Below, piece by piece: positions 19,272 through 29,079 of a stretch of 64,000 nt of DNA. The number at the start of each line of letters is the position of its first letter. Position 1 is the stretch's first letter. Below the pieces are notes generated by a model. That model saw only the letters and a program-made list of their open reading frames with translations. It made no database searches and was not told the DNA's origin. A program made the position numbers and the translations under genes. Source of the DNA: Pseudomonadota bacterium (GTDB taxonomy: Bacteria; Pseudomonadota; Gammaproteobacteria; Steroidobacterales; Steroidobacteraceae). The stretch is taken from NCBI GenBank assembly GCA_025356075.1, contig JANXUT010000092.1, positions 38,982 through 102,981 of the forward strand. Reading direction: 5' to 3'.

Positions 19272-21137
19272 TCAGCGAATGTCGAGCACGAGTGCCGAGC
19301 GCGGTGCGAGTTCCAGCTCATCGAGCAGGGTAAGTTGGGTTCCGGCAAGGACGTCGCGCGCCGACACGCCGCGCGGCAGGCACTCGCGAAAGCGGGCGAG
19401 ATCGAGGCGGACGGACGCAGTTCCCTTGTTGAGCGCGACCATCACCGTCTCGCCGTCGACGTGGCGGAAGTAGACGTACGCGCCGTTCTCGGGGGCATAG
19501 TGTCTTAAGTCGCCGCGACGCGCGGCGGCCGAAGTTTTGCGCCAGTTGAGGAGCGTACGGACGTACTGCTGTGCGGCACTCGCCTGCGCGGCGAGTCCGC
19601 GCCCGCTGAACGCGTCGATCGGATCGCCGGCCCAGCCGCCGGGAAAATCGCGGCGGACGTCGCCGTCGTCCTTCGGCGGGTCGTTGGCCATCAGGACCTC
19701 GGTCCCGTAGGTCAACTCCGGGATGCCGCGCGTCGTCGCCACAAAGGCGAGTGCCATCCGCCACAGATCGTAGTCGCGCCCGAGGAGCGTAAACAGCCGC
19801 TCGGTGTCGTGGTTGTCGGCGAACACGACGAGATTGCGGGGATTGGGGTAGAGGAAATCATCGCCCAGCTTCTCGTACAGCGCCGTAAGCCCGCTCTGCC
19901 ATGAATCGGGCGTCGTGAGCGCACCCACGAGCGCACTCATCACGGGGAAATCCATGAGGCTCGGCAGGTACGAGGCATAGCCGTCCGGATTCTGCTTGCC
20001 GGCCTGCCAGTACGAGGTCATCGCCGGGTCGTTGCGCCACTCCTCGCCGACGATGTTGAAGTTCGGATACTCCGTCATCAGGCGACGGGTAAACGCTGCC
20101 ATGAAGCCCTTGTCCGAATACGAGTACGTATCCATCCTGAGCCCGGCTAGGTCCGCGTACTCGACCCACCAGATTGCATGCTCGATCAGGTAGGCGGCGA
20201 GCCACGGATTGGTCGTGTTGAGGTCGGGCATGGTCGGCGAGAACCAGCCGCGCGTGAAGCGTTGCCGGTCCACCTCCGTCGCATGCGGGTCCTGGATCGC
20301 CGTGTGGGCGTGATTGGTGCGCAGCGCACCGTCGCCATTGATCCAGTCCGGTGCGGGCGGATCGGCCATCCACCAGTGCTTCGAGCCGATGTGATTGACG
20401 ACGACGTCGCCGATCAGGCCGATGCCGCGGGCGCGTGCGGCGATGCTGAGCGCCCGCAGCTCCGCGTTGCTGCCGTAGCGCGGGTCGACGCGGTAATGAT
20501 CCGTGATCGAATAGCCGTGGTAGCTGTAGTCGGGCTGGGCGTTCTCGAGCACGGGCGTAAGCCACAGTTGCGTGTAGCCCATCGACTGCAGGTAGTCGAG
20601 GTGCTTGGCGATGCCGGCGATATCGCCGCCGTGGCGTGCGCCGCGCGCGCTTCGATCGACGCGGTCGACGGTGCCGGCCGGATGATCGTTGGAAGGATCA
20701 CCGTTCGCGAAGCGATCGGGCATGACGAGGTAGATGACGTCGTCCTCACCGAAGCCCTTGCGCTCGCCGGAGCCCGCGCGGCGTGCCGCGAGCGGGTAGG
20801 AGTACTCGGCGACGGTCGCGCCGCCGCGCCTGAACTTGAGCGGCACGGCGCCCGGGTGCGCGGCGGCATCGATGCTGAGCGTCACCGACAGGTAGTTCGG
20901 ATTCGGCAGCGCGGAGCTACCGATGAGGCGAACGCCCGGGTACTCGACCGTGGGCGTGAGCTTGCCGACGCCACGGCCGTGCACCAGCAGCACGAGTTCG
21001 GGGTTCTGAAAGCCGATCCACCAGCTCGGTGGGTCAACCCGTTCGATCGGCGTCGCCGCGCCCGCGCTCGGCTGCACGAGCAGCAGAAGCGCGCCGAGCA
21101 CGCTGCCGGCCATCAATTTCACGCCGCTCATCCGCAC
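19272..21137 (-). CDS. Secreted GH13 alpha-amylase / cyclomaltodextrinase-like glucan hydrolase
   Basis: This 621-aa protein has an export signal (MRMSGVKLMAGSVLGALLLL, cleavage probably after AGA near residue 27), so it likely acts in the periplasm. An N-terminal beta domain typical of cyclomaltodextrinases (WWIGFQNPELVLLVHGRGVG) precedes the GH13 barrel. Catalytic regions are LAGLRMDTYSY (nucleophile Asp), VGEEWRND (acid Glu) and FADNHDTERLF (Asp). The architecture resembles neopullulanase/SusA-type enzymes that split maltodextrins, cyclodextrins or pullulan. Divergent from it are an MFS transporter and an alpha-glucosidase, consistent with making sugars for import. Exact substrate is inferred, not shown. 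Confidence 0.88.
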   Translation of the reverse strand: MRMSGVKLMAGSVLGALLLLVQPSAGAATPIERVDPPSWWIGFQNPELVLLVHGRGVGKLTPTVEYPGVRLIGSSALPNPNYLSVTLSIDAAAHPGAVPLKFRRGGATVAEYSYPLAARRAGSGERKGFGEDDVIYLVMPDRFANGDPSNDHPAGTVDRVDRSARGARHGGDIAGIAKHLDYLQSMGYTQLWLTPVLENAQPDYSYHGYSITDHYRVDPRYGSNAELRALSIAARARGIGLIGDVVVNHIGSKHWWMADPPAPDWINGDGALRTNHAHTAIQDPHATEVDRQRFTRGWFSPTMPDLNTTNPWLAAYLIEHAIWWVEYADLAGLRMDTYSYSDKGFMAAFTRRLMTEYPNFNIVGEEWRNDPAMTSYWQAGKQNPDGYASYLPSLMDFPVMSALVGALTTPDSWQSGLTALYEKLGDDFLYPNPRNLVVFADNHDTERLFTLLGRDYDLWRMALAFVATTRGIPELTYGTEVLMANDPPKDDGDVRRDFPGGWAGDPIDAFSGRGLAAQASAAQQYVRTLLNWRKTSAAARRGDLRHYAPENGAYVYFRHVDGETVMVALNKGTASVRLDLARFRECLPRGVSARDVLAGTQLTLLDELELAPRSALVLDIR

Positions 21138-21290
21138 GCTGCTGCCCCCGTCGCCGCACTCGCGACGCGACGAGTAAAGAACACGCCGGGACGCCGGGTC
21201 AAGTGAGCGGGCGAGGGAGTGTTGGATTCCGGCCGGGCTCCGCCGTCATACTGCGCGACGCTGGAGAGGGCGCGAGCCCGGGGGGACGCA

Positions 21291-22628
21291 ATGCAGGGCA
21301 CGATCACGGCGCCGTCGGCGCGGGGAAAGCCACGCTTGGGGCTGCTCGCGATCGGCAACCTGTCATTCGGCTTCTTCGGCATCCAGATCGCCTTCGCGCT
21401 GCAGGCGGCGAACGTCAGCCGCATCTTCCAGACGCTCGGTGCATCGATTGATTCCCTTCCGGTGCTGTGGATCGCGGGGCCGGTCACCGGCCTCCTGGTG
21501 CAGCCCGTCGTCGGCTATCTCAGCGACCGGACGTGGGGATGGCTCGGCCGGCGGCGGCCTTACTTCCTGGCGGGCGCGATCGCGAGTGCGATCGCGCTCG
21601 CAACACTCCCGAATGCCTCGTTCCTGTGGCTCGCGGTCATCGCGTTCTGGCTCCTCGATGTGTCGATCAACGTCTCGATGGAGCCGTTCCGGGCGTTCGT
21701 CGGCGACATGCTGCCGGCGGAGCAGCGAACGACCGGCTACGCCGTGCAGACGATCTTCATCGGCACGGGCGCGCTGATTGCATCGGCGGCGCCGAGGCTC
21801 CTCGGCCTGTGGGCCGGCGTCTCGGGCGACGCGCCGGCCGGGGTCGTCCCGGATTCCGTGCGCTTCGCGTTTTACATAGGCGCGGTAGCGCTGTTCCTGG
21901 CGGTGCTCTGGACGGTCGTGTCGACTCGGGAATACTCGCCGGCCGAACTTGCGGGCTTCGCCGGTGCCGAGCCGATCGCGCCGCCCGCGCCGGCCAGGCG
22001 ATTCGCGGGCGTTCGCTCGCTGGTCGGGGACCTCCTCTCGATGCCGCGGGTGATGCGCCGACTCGCGCTGATCCAGTTCTTCTCCTGGTGCGGACTCTTC
22101 GTGCTGTGGATCTTCGCGACCCCGGTTGTTGCGGTGCATCACTTCCACGGCGCAATCCCGGGTTCGCACGCCTACAACGAGGCGGCGGACCACGTCGGCG
22201 TGCTCCTCTCGGCCTACAACGGCGTCGCTGCGGCGTACGCCTTCGCGCTGCCGCCGCTCGCCGCGCGCTTCGGCCAGGAGCGCATCCACGCGATCAGCCT
22301 GCTGGCCGGAGCGCTCGGGCTTGCCGGCTTCTGGCTGACCAGTAACCCGAACGAGCTCTACGTCGCGATGCTGGGAATTGGCATCGCGTGGGCGTCGATC
22401 CTGACGATGCCCTATGCGATCCTGTGTGGCGCGATTCCCTATCGGAAGTTCGGAACGTACATGGGTCTGTTCAATTTCTTCATTGTGCTGCCGCAACTGG
22501 TGGTGTCGGGTGCGGCCGGCTACGTCGTCAGGCACGCCTTTCCCGCTGACCCCGCGGGGATCATGGTGGTCGGTGGCGCCTCGCTCGTGATCGCCGCGGT
22601 GCTGTCGTGGCGGCCGGTGGCCCCATGA
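21291..22628 (+). CDS. MFS sugar transporter, maltose/oligosaccharide type
   Basis: This inner-membrane carrier of about 445 aa has around 12 hydrophobic segments and the hallmarks of the glycoside-cation symporter branch: GPVTGLLVQPVVGYLSDRTW followed by GRRRPYFLAGAI. The frame is open from 21219, but the ATG at 21291 follows GGGGGACGCA and begins just before the first membrane helix. It overlaps the downstream alpha-glucosidase start by ATGA, so transport and cytosolic hydrolysis are coupled. Likely cargo is maltose or short maltodextrins by context; sucrose cannot be excluded from sequence alone. Confidence 0.88.
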   Translation: MQGTITAPSARGKPRLGLLAIGNLSFGFFGIQIAFALQAANVSRIFQTLGASIDSLPVLWIAGPVTGLLVQPVVGYLSDRTWGWLGRRRPYFLAGAIASAIALATLPNASFLWLAVIAFWLLDVSINVSMEPFRAFVGDMLPAEQRTTGYAVQTIFIGTGALIASAAPRLLGLWAGVSGDAPAGVVPDSVRFAFYIGAVALFLAVLWTVVSTREYSPAELAGFAGAEPIAPPAPARRFAGVRSLVGDLLSMPRVMRRLALIQFFSWCGLFVLWIFATPVVAVHHFHGAIPGSHAYNEAADHVGVLLSAYNGVAAAYAFALPPLAARFGQERIHAISLLAGALGLAGFWLTSNPNELYVAMLGIGIAWASILTMPYAILCGAIPYRKFGTYMGLFNFFIVLPQLVVSGAAGYVVRHAFPADPAGIMVVGGASLVIAAVLSWRPVAP

Positions 22629-24223
22629 GCGAGTGGTGGCGCGGCGCAGTCATCTACCAGGTCTATCCGCGCAGCTTCGCGGATTCGAATGGCGATGGCA
22701 TCGGCGACCTCGCGGGCCTCGTCACTCACCTCGACTACATCGCCGGGCTCGGCGTCGACGCCGTGTGGGTGTCACCGTTCTACACCTCGCCGATGCTCGA
22801 CTTTGGCTACGACGTCGCCGATTTCTGCGGCGTCGACCCGATGTTCGGCACGCTCGAGGGCTTCGATGCGGTGGTCGCACGGGCCCACGCGCTCGGCCTG
22901 AAGGTCGTCATCGACCAGGTCTACTCGCACACCTCCGACCAGCACCCGTGGTTCAGCGACAGCCGGTCGGCGCGCGACGCGCGCCACGCGGACTGGTACG
23001 TGTGGGCAGATGCGAAGCCCGACGGCTCGCCGCCCAACAACTGGCAGTCGCTGTTCGTGGGCTCGGCATGGACCTGGGACGCGACGCGCGGCCAGTACTA
23101 CATGCACAATTTCCTGCGCGAGCAGCCGGACTTGAATCTGCTCAACCCGGAAGTCCAGGACGCTCTGCTTGAAGTGGCTCGCTTTTGGCTGGACCGTGGC
23201 GTTGACGGGTTCCGCATCGATGCGGTCTCGCATTTCACCCACGATGCGCAGTTGCGTGACAACCCGCCGCGTATCGGCGGCGAGCGCTCGCGGCCGGTCG
23301 ATTTCCAGCAGCTCCTGTACAACTCCGACCAGGCCGAAACTCTCACCTTCCTCGAGCGGCTGCGCTCCGTCATCGATGAGTATCCCGACCGGCTCGCGCT
23401 CGGGGAGATCGGCGGACCCGACTCGGCGGCGCGCAGCCTCGCGCCGTATCTCGCGCCGCATCGCCTGCACACGGCCTACAGCTTCCGCTTCCTGCTGGCG
23501 GACGCGTTGACCCCGGAATTCGTCCGCACGGCGGTCGGTGAGTGGGAGCACGCGCATGCCGGCGGCTGGCCGACCTGGGTGTTCAGCAACCACGACGCAC
23601 CGCGGGCGCTCAGCCGCTGGGGCGGCGAGGCGGCGCCGCCGCCGTACGCGATCGTGCTGAATGCCCTGCTGCTCAGCCTGCGCGGGTCGGTGTGCCTGTA
23701 TCAGGGGGAGGAGCTTGGGCTTCCGCAGGCGCACGTGCCTTTCGAGCGCCTGCGTGACCCGGAGGCGATCGCCAATTGGCCGCGCACGCTCGGGCGCGAC
23801 GGCGCGCGCACCCCCATGCCGTGGATCGCCAAGGGGCGCCACGGCGGCTTCTCACCGGCCGAGCCGTGGCTGCCGATGGAGCCGCGGCACCTGCCGCTGG
23901 CGGTCGACATGCAGGCGGGCGTTGGGAATTCGGTGCTCGAGTCGACGCGGCGGCTGCTCGCGTTGCGGCGTCGGCACCCGGCATTGATCGATGGCGATCT
24001 CAAGTTCGTCGGCGGCACCGAGTCCGTGCTCGCCTTCGAGCGAACGGCAGCCGGCGACCGGGTGCTGTGCGTGTTCAATCTCGGCGCCACCGCCGTGCGC
24101 GGCGTCGCGGTCGCCGGGCGCTGGCGCAGCCTCGCCGGCAGCGTGCCGGCGGGCGCCGAGGTCGCCGCATCGATCGCGCTTCCGGCGTACGGCTTCGTGC
24201 TAGCGGCGCCGGCCGGCGCCTAG
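22625..24223 (+). CDS. Alpha-glucosidase (GH13, oligo-1,6-glucosidase/GH13_23-like)
   Basis: The 532-aa enzyme begins with the exo-glucosidase signature WWRGAVIYQVYPRSFADSNG and has no signal peptide, so it acts in the cytosol on imported sugar. Catalytic GH13 regions are DGFRIDAVSHF (nucleophile Asp), LGEIGGPD (acid Glu) and VFSNHDAPRAL (Asp). An upstream in-frame GTG at 22607 exists, but the ATG at 22625 overlaps the transporter stop as ATGA and gives the conserved N-terminus. Likely activity is hydrolysis of alpha-1,4 (possibly alpha-1,6) glucosidic bonds in maltose-like sugars. Confidence 0.93.
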   Translation: MSEWWRGAVIYQVYPRSFADSNGDGIGDLAGLVTHLDYIAGLGVDAVWVSPFYTSPMLDFGYDVADFCGVDPMFGTLEGFDAVVARAHALGLKVVIDQVYSHTSDQHPWFSDSRSARDARHADWYVWADAKPDGSPPNNWQSLFVGSAWTWDATRGQYYMHNFLREQPDLNLLNPEVQDALLEVARFWLDRGVDGFRIDAVSHFTHDAQLRDNPPRIGGERSRPVDFQQLLYNSDQAETLTFLERLRSVIDEYPDRLALGEIGGPDSAARSLAPYLAPHRLHTAYSFRFLLADALTPEFVRTAVGEWEHAHAGGWPTWVFSNHDAPRALSRWGGEAAPPPYAIVLNALLLSLRGSVCLYQGEELGLPQAHVPFERLRDPEAIANWPRTLGRDGARTPMPWIAKGRHGGFSPAEPWLPMEPRHLPLAVDMQAGVGNSVLESTRRLLALRRRHPALIDGDLKFVGGTESVLAFERTAAGDRVLCVFNLGATAVRGVAVAGRWRSLAGSVPAGAEVAASIALPAYGFVLAAPAGA

Positions 24224-24227
24224 CGAC

Positions 24228-25694
24228 TCAGTGACCGGGGGCGCTCGCGATCGCGGTGGCGGGCGGGTCGCTTCGCCGCAGGAACAGCCACGCGATCGCC
24301 GACAGGCCGACCGTGGCGGCACCGATCACGAAGATCAGCCCCTTGTCCGCCACGCGGTTGACGAGCGCGCCGATGCCGGTGCTGACCAGCAACTGGGGCA
24401 GGACCACGGACAGGTTGAATACGCCCATGTAGAGGCCAATCCGCCGCTGGTCGACCCGCTGCGACATGATGGCGAATGGCAGGCTCACGATCGCCGCCCA
24501 GCCGACGCCGACCACGCCCATCAGGAGGTAGAGCGCGAGCGGCGAATACCCGAACAGGTAGATGGCCGCATAGCCCGCCGCCATGATGCCGAGGCAGCTT
24601 GAATGCACGCCGATTTGCCCGAAGCGGTGAGTGAGGGGACCGAGAACGAGCGCCGGCATCACGGCGGCGACCGCGCTCAGGACCACGAAGCTCGTCGAGA
24701 GCATCCTGCCGGCGGCGATGGCATCGAGCGCGGGGAAGCGGTACTGCACGAAGGCGATCATGTAGACGAACATCGTCTGTGCGCCGATCCAGCTGAACGA
24801 GTGGGCGGCCAGTACCTTGCGGAATTCGACCAGGTCCTCCTTGACGAACTCGACGCCGCGATCGCGTGCCGACAGCGTGACTGCAAGGAGCACCGCCGTC
24901 ACCACGACGAGCGCGATGTCGAGGGCGGGCGTCGCAAGCGCGATGCCGAACACCTTGAGCGTCATGGCAACGAGGTCGTAGGCGAGGAAGCCCCACAGCG
25001 GCGTCAGGATTGCCAGCAGCCGCGCGGGACCGGGGCCGGGCTCGCTCGGCCGATCGCGCGAACCACCGGTGTCACCCGGTAGCAGCCGCGGTTCCTCGAT
25101 CAGCAGCGCCGGAATGAGCGAGAACGCGAGTACCAGCACCGCGCCGAAGTAGATGAGCACGTAGTTGTCGAAGACCGCACCGATCGCATACGCGAGCACG
25201 CCGAAGGTGCCGGAGACCGACTGCATCCACGTGTAGCCGCGGGTGCGGGCGGCGCCCTCGCTCGTGAGGTCGGTGATGATCGAGCGGGTCGGATTGAAGC
25301 TGACGTTGATCGACAGGTCGAGGGCGAGCGCGACCGCGATTGCGACGCCGAGGATGCCGCCGAAGCCGAGGCCGCGCGAAATGACGCCGATGCCGGGCAG
25401 CGCCAGGATCATCAGCGAGCTCATCAGGCCCCCGACGATGATGAACGGCCGGCGTCGCCCGCCCCAGAACCAGACGCGGTCGCTCAGGAGTCCGATCAGC
25501 AGCTGCCCGACGATGCCGGCGAGCGGGCCGGCCGCCCAGACGAGGCCAATCTCATCGATGTGCAAGCCGTAGCGGGTAGTCAGGATCCAGCTGAGCGCCG
25601 AGATCTGCACCGAGAGGGCAAAGCCCATCGCGGTCGAGGGCAGCGACATCAGCACGAGGAACGGACGCGACGAATGTCGCTGCATGCTCAGCAT
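24228..25694 (-). CDS. MFS sugar transporter, second copy in the alpha-glucan locus
   Basis: This 488-aa membrane protein has about 12 hydrophobic segments and the same family features as the carrier at 21.3 kb: a first helix with MGFALSVQISALSWILTTR, then GLLSDRVWFWGGRRRPFIIV. It has a longer central loop (residues about 210-230, rich in Glu, Pro and Gly). It lies 24 bp after the GH97 gene on the same strand and probably shares its message. That pairing suggests import of the glucose or short sugar released by GH97, whereas the other carrier is paired with a cytosolic glucosidase. It converges with that glucosidase gene with only 4 bp between. Confidence 0.87.
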   Translation of the reverse strand: MLSMQRHSSRPFLVLMSLPSTAMGFALSVQISALSWILTTRYGLHIDEIGLVWAAGPLAGIVGQLLIGLLSDRVWFWGGRRRPFIIVGGLMSSLMILALPGIGVISRGLGFGGILGVAIAVALALDLSINVSFNPTRSIITDLTSEGAARTRGYTWMQSVSGTFGVLAYAIGAVFDNYVLIYFGAVLVLAFSLIPALLIEEPRLLPGDTGGSRDRPSEPGPGPARLLAILTPLWGFLAYDLVAMTLKVFGIALATPALDIALVVVTAVLLAVTLSARDRGVEFVKEDLVEFRKVLAAHSFSWIGAQTMFVYMIAFVQYRFPALDAIAAGRMLSTSFVVLSAVAAVMPALVLGPLTHRFGQIGVHSSCLGIMAAGYAAIYLFGYSPLALYLLMGVVGVGWAAIVSLPFAIMSQRVDQRRIGLYMGVFNLSVVLPQLLVSTGIGALVNRVADKGLIFVIGAATVGLSAIAWLFLRRSDPPATAIASAPGH

Positions 25695-25718
25695 CGGACC
25701 CCCTCCGGAGCGCGCCGG

Positions 25719-27821
25719 TTAGTGCTTCACGGACACGCGCCGGTTCCCCGGCAGCGCCGCGAAGCGGATCGCCTCGCCACCGCCCGCCGCGAGCCGCAGC
25801 GTCAGCATATCGGCGTTGCCGACCTCGCGCTCCTCGATCGTGATTTCCTCTGGCGCGTCGCGCCAGTGCGCGTTCGCGGCGTCGCGGTAGATCGTCGCAC
25901 GGTAGCGCCGCGCCGGATCGAGAAAGCCGAGCGACACCGTCAGCAGGCGTCCCTCATCGTCGGTGATGCTGCCGAGGTACCAGTCATCGCTGCGCCGGTC
26001 CTTGCGGACTAGCGTCGCGTAGTTGCCGACCTCGCCGTTGAGGACGAGCGTCTCGGACCAGTCGGTCGGCACGTCGCGGATGAAGCGGAAGGGCTCCGGC
26101 CGGGCTTCGTAGTTCTCGATCCGGTCGGCAGCCATCTGCAGCGGGCTGTAGAGCACGACATAGAGCGCTAGTTGCTTGGCGAGCGTCGTCTTCACCCGCG
26201 AGCCGGGCCGCGTCGGGTCGAGCGCGAAGATACCGGGCGTGAAGTCGAAGGGTCCGGCGAGCATTCGCGTGAACACGAGGTTCGCCTCGTGCTCGGGCGG
26301 ATTCACGGGCTGGCCCCATGCGTTGTACTCCATGCCGCGCGCGCCCTCGCGCGTCAGCCAGTTGGGGTAGGTGCGCCTGAGCCCCGTGTCCTTGATGGGT
26401 TCGTGCGTGTCGATCGCGATGTGCCGCTTGGCACCCTCGGTCACGACCCGCAGGTAGTGGCGCACCATCACCTGGCTGTCGTGCCACTCGCGCCGTTCCA
26501 CTCCGCGCTCGTCGAGCCGGCGGATCTGGTTGGCGTCGGCGACGTAGCCGGTCTTGACCGAATCGATGCCGAGCGAGGCGTCGAGGTCGAGCGCCGCGGC
26601 GAGTTGCGCCTCGTAGTGGCCGATGTTGCCGCCGGTCTCGTGGTGCCCGATCAAGTGCACTCCGCGGAAGCGCGCGTAGGCCGCAAGTCCCGGGAGGTCG
26701 AAGTCCGGGTAGGCTTCGGTGAAGCTGAACTTATCGCCGCGGCCGTACCACTCGCCTTCCCAGCCACGGTTCCAGCCTTCCACCAGCACGCCGCGAAAGC
26801 CGTTCGCCGCCGCGAAGTCGATGTACCGCCGTGCGTGCTCGGTCGTCGCGCCGTGCTTCGCGCCCGCCTCCCACGTCCATCGGTTGAGGTGCATGTCCCA
26901 CCAGATACCGATGAACTTGCCGGGCTTGACCCACGAGACGTCGCCGAGCGCATTCGGCTCGTTGAGATTCAACGTCAGGTCCGACATGTACAGAGCGCCC
27001 GCGCTGTCGGCGATCACGAGGGTCCGCCACGGCGTCGCGAACGGCGCGCTGCGGCGTACTTTCCAGCCCTCGGCGGCCGGCGCGAGCGCGGCGCGCAGCT
27101 GCTGGCCGTCGATACGCGCGAGGCGCATGCCCGCGTAGTCGATGAGCGCCGCCTCGTGCAGCGCGATGTGCAGTCCCCGATCGGTCCTCAGCGTCAGCGG
27201 CGTATGCGTCGTACTCACTTCGGTGAGTGGAGTGCGATGGACGAGGATTTCGAGGTCGTTGTCGGCCTGCGGGTGCCCGGCCGGTATCCACCAGGCAGTC
27301 GCGGGAGGCGCGATCGTGAACTCGGTCAGCTCGTCGTCGATCACGACGTCTCGGAGCGCCGCCTGATCGGGAAACTCGTAGCGGAATCCGAGCCCGTCGT
27401 CGTAGACCCTGAAGGTGAGATCGAGGGCCCTTTGCGCGCCGCTCACTTCGGTGAGGCGCAGCTTGAGCTCGTTGTAGTGATTGCGCACGAAGCGCCGCTC
27501 GCCCCACGGCTGCTCCCAGGTGGAGTCGCTGCTGGCGGTCGCGCTCCCGGTGAGCTCGAAATTGCGGTCGAACTTTCCCTCGTCCTTGAGCACGAAGCCA
27601 AGCCGCGATTGGGCGATCACGGGCTCGCCGAATCGCCACACCCGATAGCTCGGCCGCCCCGCGATGACCGACACCTCAACCTTGAGCACAGCTCCCGGCG
27701 AGCTGACGCTCGCTGCCCGGTCGAGTGGAGCGGACTCGGCCGCGAGCGCGCGCACGCACAGCAGCAATGCGAAAAGTGGTGCAGTGCGGCGCAGCCAGCG
27801 CGCGGCATTTTGGTATGACAC
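25719..27821 (-). CDS. Glycoside hydrolase family 97 alpha-glucosidase (SusB-like, secreted)
   Basis: The 700-aa protein has a signal peptide (hydrophobic run APLFALLLCVRALA, cleavage near residue 28) and should act in the periplasm. It shows the GH97 layout: N-terminal beta-sandwich, then a TIM barrel (IGIWWDMHLNRWTWEAGAKH) and a C-terminal beta domain. Three acidic residues align by context with the SusB catalytic set: Glu395 in HHETGGNIGHYE, Glu474 in DTHEPIKDTGLR, and Glu498 in ARGMEYNAWG. The 24-residue spacing of the last two matches what I recall for SusB (Glu508/Glu532), an inverting alpha-glucosidase. It leads a two-gene unit with an MFS carrier and is divergent from the LacI-type regulator. 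Confidence 0.92.
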   Translation of the reverse strand: MSYQNAARWLRRTAPLFALLLCVRALAAESAPLDRAASVSSPGAVLKVEVSVIAGRPSYRVWRFGEPVIAQSRLGFVLKDEGKFDRNFELTGSATASSDSTWEQPWGERRFVRNHYNELKLRLTEVSGAQRALDLTFRVYDDGLGFRYEFPDQAALRDVVIDDELTEFTIAPPATAWWIPAGHPQADNDLEILVHRTPLTEVSTTHTPLTLRTDRGLHIALHEAALIDYAGMRLARIDGQQLRAALAPAAEGWKVRRSAPFATPWRTLVIADSAGALYMSDLTLNLNEPNALGDVSWVKPGKFIGIWWDMHLNRWTWEAGAKHGATTEHARRYIDFAAANGFRGVLVEGWNRGWEGEWYGRGDKFSFTEAYPDFDLPGLAAYARFRGVHLIGHHETGGNIGHYEAQLAAALDLDASLGIDSVKTGYVADANQIRRLDERGVERREWHDSQVMVRHYLRVVTEGAKRHIAIDTHEPIKDTGLRRTYPNWLTREGARGMEYNAWGQPVNPPEHEANLVFTRMLAGPFDFTPGIFALDPTRPGSRVKTTLAKQLALYVVLYSPLQMAADRIENYEARPEPFRFIRDVPTDWSETLVLNGEVGNYATLVRKDRRSDDWYLGSITDDEGRLLTVSLGFLDPARRYRATIYRDAANAHWRDAPEEITIEEREVGNADMLTLRLAAGGGEAIRFAALPGNRRVSVKH

Positions 27822-27833
27822 GGCGCCCCCTCG

Positions 27834-27851
27834 ATCGCAAAAAGTTGCGAT
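27834..27851. promoter_or_regulatory. 18-bp inverted repeat in front of GH97, candidate LacI-type operator
   Basis: ATCGCAA (27834-27840) and TTGCGAT (27845-27851) form perfect 7-bp arms around AAAG. The repeat ends 12 bp upstream of the GH97 start codon and lies in the 241-bp region shared with the divergent LacI-family gene. Position and symmetry suit an operator, but no second identical copy was found by eye. Confidence 0.45.
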
Positions 27852-28062
27852 GCCGATGGCGCGACCAATATCACGACTCGACGCCGTTCGGCCACTCGCA
27901 GGGCAAATCGGCGTATTTCAGCCCGTTGAGACCCCGGTTATGTCTGACGAGGAACCCACTCGCGTCGTAGGCCGAGTGAAAAATTATGCAAACACACTTG
28001 CGCACTGCCCGGTGTGCGGCACTAGAATCCGCTCCCCGGGGGCACGATGGGTTGACCGCGCT

Positions 28063-29079
28063 GTGAGTTCGCGACGCGCTACGAGGCTGCAGGACCTTGC
28101 CCGCTTGGCTGGCGTGTCGATCACGACCGTCTCGCGCGCGCTCAACGACAGCCCGGCCGTCAACGCCCGTACCAAGCAGCAGATCTGGAAGCTCGCCCGC
28201 GAGCACGACTACCCGTTCCGCGGCTACATGCCGGCGGGGCCGACCGCAGGCGCCGCGACCATCGCAATCGTCATCCCGCGGCCGCAGGGACGCGAGGCGC
28301 GCCTCTCGGACCCGTTCGTGCTCGAGCTTGTCGCGGGTGTCGGCGAGGCGGCGCGCCAGCGCGGCTGCGACTTCATCGTCTCGCACGTCGCGCCGACCGA
28401 TGCGACCGAGCTCGACGAACTGATGGCGACCAACCGGGTCAACGGCGTCATCTTCCTCGGCCAGAGCTCGCTGCACGCCGCCTTCAACCGCCTCAGCGAG
28501 ACCGAGACGCGCTTTGCGGTGTGGGGCGCTCAGTTGCCGAAGCAGTCGTACTGCTCGGTCGGCAGCGACAATCCGCTCGGCGCACGGCGCGCAACGCTGC
28601 ATCTCGCGCGCCTGGGGCGCAAGCGCATCGTGTTCCTCGGTGACACCGAGGCGCCGGAATCCATGCAGCGCTACCAGGGCTACCTCGAGGGACTCGGGCA
28701 GGCAGGACTGTCCGCCGACGCGAAACTGACGGTGCCTGCGCATTTCGAGGTGGAGGCGGCGGAGGCGGCCGTCGATGCGCTGCTGACGCGGCGCCTTAAG
28801 TTCGATGGCATCGTCGCGGCCAGCGACCTGATCGCGCTCGGTGCGATCCGCGCGCTGTTGCGAGCCGGGATTTCCGTTCCCGGCGACGTGTCGGTCGTCG
28901 GTTACGACGATGTGCCATTCGCCCGCTACAGTCGCCCGGCGCTCACCACGGTGCGCCAAGACACCGCGCTTGCGGGACGGCTGCTGCTGTCGAAGCTGCT
29001 GAGCGCGGAGCCCGGGCGGGAGCTGCGCTCCGAACGCCTGCCCACCGACCTCATCGTCCGCGAGAGCTGCGGCGGCTGA
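28063..29079 (+). CDS. LacI-family transcriptional regulator
   Basis: This 338-aa DNA-binding repressor/activator has the LacI helix-turn-helix at the extreme N-terminus (LQDLARLAGVSITTVSRALN) followed by a hinge and a periplasmic-binding-protein-like sensor domain, with C-terminal signatures FDGIVAASDLIALGA and DVSVVGYDDVPFARYSRPAL. The frame is open from 27664, but only the GTG at 28063 leaves the HTH at the N-terminus as in the family; the ribosome site is weak. Its place between the GH97-MFS unit (divergent) and the TonB receptor (downstream) strongly suggests that it controls alpha-glucan use, with a maltose-type sugar as effector. That role is inferred from context. Confidence 0.9.
   Translation: MSSRRATRLQDLARLAGVSITTVSRALNDSPAVNARTKQQIWKLAREHDYPFRGYMPAGPTAGAATIAIVIPRPQGREARLSDPFVLELVAGVGEAARQRGCDFIVSHVAPTDATELDELMATNRVNGVIFLGQSSLHAAFNRLSETETRFAVWGAQLPKQSYCSVGSDNPLGARRATLHLARLGRKRIVFLGDTEAPESMQRYQGYLEGLGQAGLSADAKLTVPAHFEVEAAEAAVDALLTRRLKFDGIVAASDLIALGAIRALLRAGISVPGDVSVVGYDDVPFARYSRPALTTVRQDTALAGRLLLSKLLSAEPGRELRSERLPTDLIVRESCGG

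Noticed and set aside
21158..21175. ACTCG...CGAGT inverted repeat between the divergent amylase and MFS genes as an operator
   Set aside because: Five-bp arms in CG-rich sequence are common by chance and it does not match the 27834 repeat beyond TCGC/GCGA.
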